A model generated the notes under the pieces. It worked only from the letters and a program-made list of their open reading frames with translations, was not told where the DNA came from and made no database searches. A stretch of 5,600 nt of DNA. It comes from Schwartzia sp. (in: firmicutes) (GTDB taxonomy: Bacteria > Bacillota > Negativicutes > Selenomonadales > Selenomonadaceae). A program made the position numbers and the translations under genes. Location: the NCBI GenBank assembly GCA_017939945.1, contig JAGAZS010000331.1, forward strand, positions 1 through 5,600. The letters are read 5' to 3'. Each line of letters starts with the position of its first letter. Positions within the stretch are counted from its first letter, which is position 1. Positions 1 through 5,600 of the stretch are shown one piece after another.

Positions 1-1035
1 CTTCTTGTATTCGGTATTTTTTATGGGACGATGTCAATATCCGCTTTGCGGGCTTGGAACCTCACGATGAAAATCGAGCTATATCCAATTATGGAATGGG
101 CCTTTGAGGCATTGCTGATTCTTTGCATTGCTTTATTCGTGCGGACAAAGCGGCAAGTTTGGATTTTATGGATGGCGCTTTTCCTGTCCTTGCTGGTTGT
201 AGACTTTCGGCAATTTTACTTAGTCGCGCATGGAGCAGTGCGTGCTGGCGGTTTTTTTAAGGACATCCCGACAATCAGCATCATCTATGGCCTTCTTGTC
301 CCTCCCTTGGCGGTTCTTTCGGTGGACATGGAACTCGGCAAACGGGAAAGGAACGTTTTTTGGGGAATGCTTGCGCTCGGCTTGATGGGGGCATATGCTA
401 CCGGGGCAAGGGGCGTTTGGCTTGCGATATTGATGGCGATTGCCGTGATGTTTGCGTGTCGGGGTGGTTGGAAACGGTTGCTTCGATGCATGGCGGCATG
501 TATTCTTTGCTTTCTGGTGATTGCCTTAGTTGCTTCGCCTCGTACCCGCGACCGGGTGGCGCCTGAAAGGTTAGGACGGGATGACTCGATAATGGCTCGG
601 TTTGCCTTGTATGATGCCGCGACAGAAATGTTTTTTGAGCACCCTTTTTTGGGGGTGGGCATGCAGCAATTCAACGTGCATTGGAGGGAAAAATGTCCGT
701 CGGACAAGCCGAACTGGCAAAAGCTAGTTAACGCGCATAATACTTGTCTGATGTATTTGTCGGAGGGGGGATTAGTTGGATTTGGCGGATATATTACGTT
801 TGTAGGTTATCTGCTTTGGTGGGCATGGAAACGGCGCGATACACGGTGGGGGCTCCAGCTTTTTGGTACTGTCTTTTCCGCATTTGTGCAGGGAATGACA
901 GGCAATGAATTCGGTATGCATCAAGCGATACGGGTCTATTGGATGATTATCGGGTTGTCTTTCGCTGCGGAAGCAATTGTGTTGGAGGAAGGGCAAACGG
1001 GGGAAACAAGTGACAAAAATCCTGTTGATAGATGA
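1..1035 (+). CDS. O-antigen ligase/polymerase family membrane protein (Wzy_C type), 5' partial
   Basis: The frame is open from base 1, and the first in-frame ATG (base 31) has no well-placed Shine-Dalgarno site, so the gene very likely starts upstream. The visible 344 residues are mostly hydrophobic, with about eight or nine membrane segments. Numbered from the base-31 Met, these include about 24-37, 43-57, 79-98, 109-123, 128-142, 153-168, 247-263 and the C-terminal region near 297-315. Between them is a long polar loop (about 170-245) typical of the Wzy_C domain. Diagnostic residues are the TGARG turn at 124-128, Arg190, the HPFLGVG stretch at 204-210, and His236-Asn237 followed by nine residues and G-x-x-G (247-250). 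That spacing matches the H-[NSQ]-x9-G-x-x-[GTV] motif known in WaaL ligases. The family either polymerises lipid-linked repeat units or ligates the glycan to an acceptor in the inner membrane, periplasmic side; which one cannot be settled here. Family members usually have about 400 residues or more, so perhaps 60-100 N-terminal residues are missing. Confidence 0.9.
   Translation, partial: LLVFGIFYGTMSISALRAWNLTMKIELYPIMEWAFEALLILCIALFVRTKRQVWILWMALFLSLLVVDFRQFYLVAHGAVRAGGFFKDIPTISIIYGLLVPPLAVLSVDMELGKRERNVFWGMLALGLMGAYATGARGVWLAILMAIAVMFACRGGWKRLLRCMAACILCFLVIALVASPRTRDRVAPERLGRDDSIMARFALYDAATEMFFEHPFLGVGMQQFNVHWREKCPSDKPNWQKLVNAHNTCLMYLSEGGLVGFGGYITFVGYLLWWAWKRRDTRWGLQLFGTVFSAFVQGMTGNEFGMHQAIRVYWMIIGLSFAAEAIVLEEGQTGETSDKNPVDR
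999..1003 (+). promoter_or_regulatory. Weak ribosome binding site favouring the GTG 1010 start
   Basis: A GGGGG tract ends six bases before GTG 1010, inside the end of the upstream membrane-protein gene. It is a modest Shine-Dalgarno match, but better placed than anything in front of the alternative TTG at 977. The GGAGG at 984-988 is about 21 bases from the GTG, too far to serve it directly. Confidence 0.5.
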
Positions 1036-2239
1036 ACATAAAACGGTAAACTATGCAGGCGGAGTTGAGCGCGTCCTCGCTGCTTTCGCAAACGCATTTT
1101 CCGCACGAGGCTATGAGGTGGCAATCGCTTGTATGGACGAAGAAAAAGGGGCGATGTTTTTTCCGTTGGATTCTTCGGTGCGGTTCCACAACTTTTGGTA
1201 TGAATACGGCACTCCTTTCGGTGGTGTAGTGTGGTTTTGGAAAAAAATTGAAAAAGAATTTCTCCGCACGTTTGCCGGAGGAAAAATGATTTTTGCGGGG
1301 AAAAAAATACGAGATCCGAAAAAAGAGTTTTTTTTCAGCTCTTTTATCGAGCGCTTGCGGAAGTTAGTTGAGGATTTCCAACCTGACGTGATATTATCTA
1401 TCACGGCCGAAAGCGCGTATATCGCTCAGACGGCTGTGGGCTCAAAGCAAATACCCGTTATCGCGATGTGCCATACAGAGCCGACTCGGGAGGCGGCCGG
1501 ATACGGGGAAAGAGAATTTAGCGCATGGCAAAAGTCGGCTTGTGTGCAGGTGTTGATGGATTCTTTTTTGCCGACGATGGAACGCTTTGGGGTAAAACAT
1601 GCAATTCGGATTCCAAATTTTGTGCATCAGGTTGCGGATACGGATCTTGCCAATCTTACCGTTCCTCACAACCGCATCGTAGCTGTGGGGCGTGTGGACG
1701 GTGGAGGGAAAGATCAGCATATCCTGATTGAGGCATTTTCTTTGTTAGCGGAACGGTTTCCCGATTGGTCGGTGCATCTCTATGGCGATATTGCCAATCG
1801 CCGCTATAAAAAGCGGCTTGATGCCTTGATTGCTGAGAAAAATCTTCTAGGGCGCGTGATTTTCGAAGGGACGACGAAAGACATCGATGCAGTGTATCAC
1901 ACATCGGATATTTTTGCATTCCCCAGTTCATTTGAAGGCTTTCCTCTTGCGCTTACTGAGGCGATGAGCGCGGGACTTCCTGCTGTAGGACGTAAATCGT
2001 GCATCTCGGTGAATGAGCTGATTAAAGACTGCGAAACGGGGCTTTTGGTAGAAGAAGGCGCAGAGAGGTTTGCGGCGGCGTTAAATCAGCTTATGTCAGA
2101 CGGTGAGCTCCGCGCGAGGATAGGGCGTGCGGCGCATGAAGCGGTAAAAGCCTATCAACCAAAAAAAGTTTGGGATATGTGGGAAAATGTGATTCGGGAA
2201 GTTGCCGGGGAAACAATTGTGTTAAAAGGGAACGGATAA
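1010..2239 (+). CDS. Glycosyltransferase family 4 (GT-B fold)
   Basis: A cytoplasmic retaining glycosyltransferase expected to move a sugar from a nucleotide-sugar donor onto a lipid-linked acceptor; donor and acceptor cannot be read from sequence. The protein has 409 residues from the GTG start. The N-terminal Rossmann-like domain opens with a KILLIDEH strand and the GGVERV turn (residues 17-22) that binds the acceptor side in this family. An HTEP segment sits at 155-158. The C-terminal donor domain starts with VGRVDGGGK, whose Arg228 and Lys234 match the diphosphate-contacting pair. It also carries the E-x7-E signature EGFPLALTE, with Glu309 and Glu317. I chose GTG 1010 because the protein then begins directly with the first beta strand and a GGGGG tract lies six bases upstream. 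An in-frame TTG at 977 would add 11 basic residues and lacks a clear ribosome site. The gene overlaps the previous one by 26 bases. Residues around 75-110 are lysine- and phenylalanine-rich and encoded by several A/T homopolymers. Confidence 0.92.
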   Translation: MTKILLIDEHKTVNYAGGVERVLAAFANAFSARGYEVAIACMDEEKGAMFFPLDSSVRFHNFWYEYGTPFGGVVWFWKKIEKEFLRTFAGGKMIFAGKKIRDPKKEFFFSSFIERLRKLVEDFQPDVILSITAESAYIAQTAVGSKQIPVIAMCHTEPTREAAGYGEREFSAWQKSACVQVLMDSFLPTMERFGVKHAIRIPNFVHQVADTDLANLTVPHNRIVAVGRVDGGGKDQHILIEAFSLLAERFPDWSVHLYGDIANRRYKKRLDALIAEKNLLGRVIFEGTTKDIDAVYHTSDIFAFPSSFEGFPLALTEAMSAGLPAVGRKSCISVNELIKDCETGLLVEEGAERFAAALNQLMSDGELRARIGRAAHEAVKAYQPKKVWDMWENVIREVAGETIVLKGNG

Positions 2240-2292
2240 AAAGATGGGCGGTAGTCCTCTTTTCGTACATGGCGGCGCAGCATCGCAGAGGA

Positions 2293-2297
2293 AAGGA
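2293..2297 (+). promoter_or_regulatory. Ribosome binding site for the FkbM gene
   Basis: AAGGA within a purine-rich GAGGAAAGGAAGA stretch lies nine bases before ATG 2307. It is the main reason for preferring this start to ATG 2244. Confidence 0.6.
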
Positions 2298-2306
2298 AGA
2301 CGGGAT

Positions 2307-3200
2307 ATGGGTCTTATGGCATGGTTGAGGCGCTTGGACTCTTGGCGCAGCAAAAAGCGTCATATGTGGCAGCAACGAACGGAGCGGGAATGTCTTCTCA
2401 AATATATTGATACGGCAGATATGGAAGATTCGGAAGATTTAAAAGCGATTTTTTCGCAGAATCGTTTGGATCGATTGCCTGTATATCCTTATATGTGGGC
2501 GAGAGAGTCGAATTTTCCCGTTCCTGAGGTGTACTTTGATGAATCCAGACACTTGCATTATGTGGATTGGAATGGGAAAAAACTTTATTGGAAACGGGAT
2601 ACGTCAAAAGAAACAGTTGCAGATATCGTGCGATTCTTGAAAATCGAGCAACACGAGAAATCGCCGCACCGATACGAAATGCCTGAGTATTTGTCGGGAG
2701 GCGTTGTGGCGGATATTGGAACAGCGGACGGGTGCTTTGCGCTGGATATTATCGATCGGGCCCGTTATGTTTATCTGTTCGAATGTGACGAGGCGTGGAT
2801 GGAGGCATTAGAAGCGACTTTTGCGCCGTGGAAGGACAAAGTTTTCATTGTAAACAAATTCGTTGGAGCGGGTAACGGTGGCGATTATGTTACATTGGAT
2901 ACGTTTTTTTCCGATAAGTCGCTGGACTTTATCAAAGCAGATATTGAGGGTGCGGAAATGGATATGCTGTCTTTTGGGGAGGATACGCTTCGCCGCAAAG
3001 TGCGCGGCGTAAATGTTTGTCTCTACCATCGTGCGACAGATGAAGAGAATATTCTTGGTTTGTTACATACTTACGGTTATACTTGCAACGTCAATCCGGG
3101 GCACATGTTCTTTTATAAGACCGATATCGTGGGGCAACATTGCGAGAATCCAAAAGACTGGCTGCGTCGAGGAGTAGTACGGGCGGAAAGGAAGATATGA
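2307..3200 (+). CDS. FkbM family SAM-dependent methyltransferase
   Basis: Probable O-methyltransferase of 297 residues, acting in the cytoplasm; in polysaccharide clusters the family is generally assumed to methylate sugar hydroxyls. The first 130 residues or so are charged and without a motif I recognise. The SAM-binding Rossmann fold begins with ADIGTADG: Asp136, Gly138 and Gly142 match the D-x-G-A-N-x-G motif I, with T139-A140-D141 replacing the usual A-N. Glu159 in LFECDE ends strand 2 and should bind the SAM ribose. A TLDTFF segment (about 195-200) and IKADIEGAE (Asp212, Glu214, Glu217) are hallmark FkbM elements. I chose ATG 2307 because AAGGA lies nine bases upstream. An in-frame ATG at 2244 would add 21 residues of low-complexity sequence with only a weak GGA before it. 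The gene ends overlapping the start of gmd. There is no predicted signal peptide or membrane segment. The acceptor is unknown; fucose or another repeat-unit sugar is an inference from context. Confidence 0.9.
   Translation: MGLMAWLRRLDSWRSKKRHMWQQRTERECLLKYIDTADMEDSEDLKAIFSQNRLDRLPVYPYMWARESNFPVPEVYFDESRHLHYVDWNGKKLYWKRDTSKETVADIVRFLKIEQHEKSPHRYEMPEYLSGGVVADIGTADGCFALDIIDRARYVYLFECDEAWMEALEATFAPWKDKVFIVNKFVGAGNGGDYVTLDTFFSDKSLDFIKADIEGAEMDMLSFGEDTLRRKVRGVNVCLYHRATDEENILGLLHTYGYTCNVNPGHMFFYKTDIVGQHCENPKDWLRRGVVRAERKI
3188..3192 (+). promoter_or_regulatory. Ribosome binding site for gmd
   Basis: AAGGA in the last codons of the FkbM gene lies four bases before ATG 3197 and seven before ATG 3200. 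The spacing slightly favours the second ATG. Because the upstream stop overlaps both starts, terminating ribosomes could restart here. Confidence 0.6.
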
Positions 3201-4288
3201 TGAAAAAAGCTTTGATTACCGGGGTGACCGGTCAGGATGGTTCGTTTCTGTCGGAGTTCCTGATAGAAAAAGGGTATGACGTTCACGGCGTCATCCGGAG
3301 AAGCTCCGTGGATTTTCGGGAGAGGATTGCCCATTTGGAAGGACATCCTCGTTTTCATCTCCACTATGGCGATCTTACGGACAGTATGAGCCTTGTCAAG
3401 GTCATCGGCTCGGTCAGGCCGGATGAGATTTATAATTTGGCGGCCCAGAGTCATGTCCAAGTGAGTTTCGATGTTCCTGAGTTTACGGCAAACGCGGATG
3501 CGACTGGTGTGCTTCGGGTGCTGGAGGCGGTGCGGATTACCGGACTTGCAAACTCCTGCCGGATTTATCAAGCCAGTACTTCGGAGCTGTACGGCAAGGT
3601 AGAGCAGGTGCCGCAAAACGAGGAAACGCCATTTCACCCGTATTCTCCGTATGCGGTGGCAAAACAATACGGTTACTGGATTACGAGGGAATACCGGGAA
3701 GCGTACCATATGTTTTGCTGCTCCGGGATTTTGTTCAACCATGAATCCGAGCGCCGGGGGGAAACTTTCGTCACGCGCAAAATCACTTTGGCGGCGGCGC
3801 GCATAGCCCAGGGAAAACAGGAAAAACTCTATCTGGGCAATCTTTCGTCCCTCCGGGATTGGGGCTACGCGAAGGACTATGTGGAGTGCATGTGGCTGAT
3901 CCTGCAACACGAGAAGCCGGAGGACTTCGTTATTGCCACGGACATTCAGCACAGCGTCCGTGAGTTTGCTACGCTTGCGTTTCATTTTGTAGGTATCGAG
4001 TTGGATTGGCAGGGATCGGGAGCGGAGGAAAAAGGCGTTGACAAGGCGACGGGCAAAGTATTGGTGGAAGTGTCCCCCGATTTTTACCGTCCCACGGATG
4101 TCGTTAATCTTTGGGGCGATCCGTCGAAGGCAAAACGGGAGCTCGGATGGAATCCAACCAAGACTTCGTTTGAAGAGTTAGTCCGGCTGATGGTTGAGCA
4201 TGATATGAAGAAGGTTGCCGTCGAGCGAGCGGAAGAGCACATCCAAATGAATCTGGCTGAGTATCTGGAAAAAGGCGTGGTGAAATAA
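3200..4288 (+). CDS. gmd: GDP-mannose 4,6-dehydratase
   Basis: Converts GDP-D-mannose to GDP-4-keto-6-deoxy-D-mannose, the first committed step to GDP-L-fucose, in the cytoplasm with bound NADP. The 362-residue length fits the family (about 345-375). It is an extended short-chain dehydrogenase/reductase: the cofactor loop TGVTGQDG has Gly8, Gly11 and Gly14. An IRRSS segment follows at about 31-35. The active site shows Thr127 and Glu129 in STSELYG, plus Tyr151 and Lys155 in YAVAK, with the same T-E-Y spacing as E. coli Gmd. Downstream, the FNHES segment at 179-183, RRGETFVTRKIT and LRDWGYAKDY are classic Gmd signatures; the usual Pro after NHES is Glu184 here. Two start codons are adjacent, ATG 3197 and ATG 3200. 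The second gives the family-typical MKKALITG and a seven-base spacing from AAGGA, so I use it. It shares a base with the TGA of the FkbM gene, and the gmd stop shares one base with the fcl start. Confidence 0.97.
   Translation: MKKALITGVTGQDGSFLSEFLIEKGYDVHGVIRRSSVDFRERIAHLEGHPRFHLHYGDLTDSMSLVKVIGSVRPDEIYNLAAQSHVQVSFDVPEFTANADATGVLRVLEAVRITGLANSCRIYQASTSELYGKVEQVPQNEETPFHPYSPYAVAKQYGYWITREYREAYHMFCCSGILFNHESERRGETFVTRKITLAAARIAQGKQEKLYLGNLSSLRDWGYAKDYVECMWLILQHEKPEDFVIATDIQHSVREFATLAFHFVGIELDWQGSGAEEKGVDKATGKVLVEVSPDFYRPTDVVNLWGDPSKAKRELGWNPTKTSFEELVRLMVEHDMKKVAVERAEEHIQMNLAEYLEKGVVK
4279..4283 (+). promoter_or_regulatory. Weak ribosome binding site for fcl
   Basis: GGTGA, complementary to the UCACC part of the 16S tail, ends four bases before ATG 4288. 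It is not a strong site, so translation of fcl probably depends on ribosomes finishing gmd at the shared TAATG. Confidence 0.4.
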
Positions 4289-5229
4289 TGGAAAAGGCCT
4301 CAAAGATTTATGTCGCCGGGCATAAGGGCATGGTTGGATCCGCGATTGTCAGGGAACTGCGTCGACAAGGATATGAAAATCTCGTGCTTCGCACGCATAA
4401 AGAACTGGATTTGACGCGGCAGGCAGACGTGGAGTTGTTTTTTAAAAAGGAAAAACCGGAGTATGTCTTCCATCCGGCGGGAAAAGTAGGCGGTATTGTC
4501 GCGAATCGGGATGCCAAAGCGGATTTTCTGTATGAAAATATGATGATGGAAATGAACGTCATCCATGCGGCATGGAAAAACGGGACAAAGAAATTGGAGT
4601 TTTTGGGTTCATCCTGCATTTATCCACGCATGGCTGCCCAGCCGATGAAAGAAGAATGTTTGTTGACAGGAGCGTTGGAGGAAACAAACGAAGGCTATGC
4701 TTTGGCGAAAATCAGCGGACTGAAGTATTGCGCTTATTTGAACGGTCAGTATGGGACGGATTTCATCTCGGTGATGCCAACAAATCTCTACGGGCCGAAT
4801 GACAATTACCATCCGGAGCACAGTCATGTCCTTCCGGCGTTGATCCGCCGCTTCCATGAGGCAAAAGAGTCAGGGGCGGCGGAAGTGGTATGCTGGGGTG
4901 ATGGAAGCCCATTGCGTGAGTTTTTATATGTAGATGATTTGGCCAATCTTTGCGTGTTCCTGATGAATCATTACCATGGCGACGAGACGGTGAATGCCGG
5001 GACGGGGAAGGAGATTGCGATTCGCGATTTGGCGGAGATGGTGGCACGGATTGTGGGGTATCGGGGGAAAATCGTTTGGGACGCCAGCAAGCCGAACGGC
5101 ACCCCGAGAAAGCTGCTCGATGTGAGCAAGGCAGCCAGTTTGGGCTGGAATTATAGGACAGAACTGGAAGACGGCGTGCGCATGGCATACGAGGATTTTT
5201 TGAAAAATCCCATGCGGGCGGAGCGATAA
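4288..5229 (+). CDS. fcl: GDP-L-fucose synthase (GDP-4-keto-6-deoxymannose 3,5-epimerase/4-reductase)
   Basis: Epimerises C3 and C5 of GDP-4-keto-6-deoxymannose and reduces C4 with NADPH to give GDP-L-fucose; cytoplasmic, a homodimer in studied relatives. The 313 residues match the family length (about 310-325). The NADP loop is GHKGMVG (Gly11, Gly14, Gly17). The catalytic triad appears as Ser108 in GSSCIYP, and Tyr137 and Lys141 in YALAK. The epimerase acid/base pair is Cys110 and His180 (HSHV), each one position after the E. coli Cys109 and His179. Arg210 in REFLYVDD corresponds to substrate-binding Arg209. SVMPTNLYGP and DASKPNGTPRKLLDV are strong family signatures. One oddity is Pro63 in HPAGKVGG, where relatives usually have Leu. 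The ATG shares one base with the gmd stop, and a GGTGA (4279-4283), able to pair with the extended anti-Shine-Dalgarno sequence, lies four bases upstream. Also called wcaG in colanic acid clusters. Confidence 0.97.
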   Translation: MEKASKIYVAGHKGMVGSAIVRELRRQGYENLVLRTHKELDLTRQADVELFFKKEKPEYVFHPAGKVGGIVANRDAKADFLYENMMMEMNVIHAAWKNGTKKLEFLGSSCIYPRMAAQPMKEECLLTGALEETNEGYALAKISGLKYCAYLNGQYGTDFISVMPTNLYGPNDNYHPEHSHVLPALIRRFHEAKESGAAEVVCWGDGSPLREFLYVDDLANLCVFLMNHYHGDETVNAGTGKEIAIRDLAEMVARIVGYRGKIVWDASKPNGTPRKLLDVSKAASLGWNYRTELEDGVRMAYEDFLKNPMRAER

Positions 5230-5240
5230 CAAAGGGATTG

Positions 5241-5246
5241 GGGAGG
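5241..5246 (+). promoter_or_regulatory. Ribosome binding site for the fucosyltransferase gene
   Basis: GGGAGG in the 27-base gap after fcl, ten bases before ATG 5257. It is the strongest Shine-Dalgarno match in the window, consistent with this gene being initiated independently rather than by overlap. The gap contains no inverted repeat with a T-run, so I see no terminator here. Confidence 0.65.
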
Positions 5247-5256
5247 CTATCTTTGC

Positions 5257-5600
5257 ATGGTTTTGGCAGAGGTCAGCGGTGGATTGGGCAACCAGATGTT
5301 CCAATATGCCTGTGGAAAAGCGTTGGCGATTCGGAACAGCGACCGGTTTTCTCTCGATTTTTCTTGGTACGATAGGCAAGACGGAAGAACCTTTCAATTG
5401 TGGCGTTATAACATCGACTATGAGGAGTGCGACAATGCGGGCCTGAAATCCTTACGGACCGCCCATAAATTTCGGAGGTGGGGAGAACGCCTCCTTTTCG
5501 GGAACCGGCGGATTCGGGAGAATGGGACGGGGTATGACGATTCGGTTTTTCGGGCGAAAGGAAATCTGTATCAGCAAGGGTTTTGGCAAAGTGAAAAATA
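5257..5600 (+). CDS. GT11 fucosyltransferase (probable alpha-1,2), 3' partial
   Basis: Expected to transfer L-fucose from GDP-L-fucose to a sugar of the repeat unit, in alpha-1,2 linkage for characterised GT11 bacterial enzymes; acts at the cytoplasmic face of the membrane. The first 114 complete codons are present and the frame is open to the window edge. The N-terminus carries the family signature SGGLGNQMFQYA (residues 7-18), followed by GKALA. A DFSWYD segment follows about 21 residues later. FWQSEKY at the edge matches the conserved GYWQSEKY-like block. Full-length relatives are about 280-300 residues, so roughly 60 percent is missing. The missing part includes the HxRRGD-type GDP-fucose-binding motif that would confirm activity. 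The start is fixed by GGGAGG ten bases upstream and by the signature beginning six residues in. It directly follows the two genes that make its donor, which supports the fucose assignment. Confidence 0.94.
   Translation, partial: MVLAEVSGGLGNQMFQYACGKALAIRNSDRFSLDFSWYDRQDGRTFQLWRYNIDYEECDNAGLKSLRTAHKFRRWGERLLFGNRRIRENGTGYDDSVFRAKGNLYQQGFWQSEK

Noticed and set aside
31..33. ATG 31 as the true start of the membrane protein
   Set aside because: The frame is open to base 1 with hydrophobic residues, the only purine tract is two bases from the ATG, and the protein would be short for its family.
977..1009. Extension of the GT4 gene to an in-frame TTG at 977
   Set aside because: It would add 11 mostly basic residues before the first beta strand, overlap the upstream gene by 59 bases and lacks a placed ribosome site.
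1800..1817. Hairpin GCCGC-8 bases-GCGGC as a possible terminator
   Set aside because: It is inside the GT4 donor domain, has only five base pairs and no T-run after it.
2991..3009. Six-base-pair GC hairpin (CGCCGC/GCGGCG) in the FkbM gene
   Set aside because: It encodes the conserved LRRKVRGV region, has no following T-run and does not sit at a gene end.
3140..3199. Extension of gmd upstream of ATG 3197/3200
   Set aside because: The frame is open, but the added residues are a Ser/Arg-rich shadow of the FkbM C-terminus, and Gmd proteins start directly before the ALITG strand.
3113..3985. A 290-codon open frame on the - strand opposite gmd
   Set aside because: It lies mainly over gmd, whose motifs are unmistakable, has an Arg/His-rich composition without a recognisable domain, and overlaps gene ends on both sides. 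It is a shadow of the codon bias of gmd.
5230..5256. Promoter or terminator in the gap between fcl and the fucosyltransferase gene
   Set aside because: Only 27 bases, filled by a strong ribosome site; there is no -35/-10 pair or stem with a T-run.
4763..5397. Overlapping - strand open frames opposite fcl and the GT11 start
   Set aside because: Pro/Ser/His-rich translations without motifs, lying opposite two well-supported genes; best explained as shadow frames.

Overview
The window lies inside a surface-polysaccharide (O-antigen or capsule type) biosynthesis locus. It holds six genes, all on the + strand. The first is cut by the left edge and the last by the right edge. Almost every base is coding: the only gaps are about 67 bases (2240-2306) and 27 bases (5230-5256). 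I see no promoter, terminator, RNA gene, mobile element or CRISPR array, so the genes look like the middle of one long operon.

Layout: (1) 1-1035, C-terminal part of a multi-pass O-antigen ligase/polymerase family membrane protein; (2) 1010-2239, a GT4-type glycosyltransferase; (3) 2307-3200, an FkbM-type SAM-dependent methyltransferase; (4) 3200-4288, GDP-mannose 4,6-dehydratase (gmd); (5) 4288-5229, GDP-L-fucose synthase (fcl); (6) 5257-5600, N-terminal part of a GT11 fucosyltransferase, probably alpha-1,2. Genes 1/2, 3/4 and 4/5 overlap, which suggests translational coupling.

How they fit together: Gmd and Fcl convert GDP-D-mannose to GDP-L-fucose. The GT11 enzyme would transfer that fucose onto a growing repeat unit, and the GT4 enzyme would add another sugar of unknown identity. 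The FkbM protein may O-methylate a sugar. The membrane protein would polymerise repeat units or ligate the finished chain. The expected product is a fucose-containing, possibly methylated, cell-surface glycan.

Organism: the polysaccharide type, purine-rich Shine-Dalgarno sites, a likely GTG start and mid-range GC fit a Gram-negative-type (diderm) bacterium. A diderm Firmicute such as a Selenomonas-like Negativicute is a guess from general style, not something the sequence proves. The individual families are all known; I found no clear sign of an undescribed system. The findings concern gene-level oddities: start choices, homopolymer runs, a base-composition shift and two unusual residues in conserved motifs.
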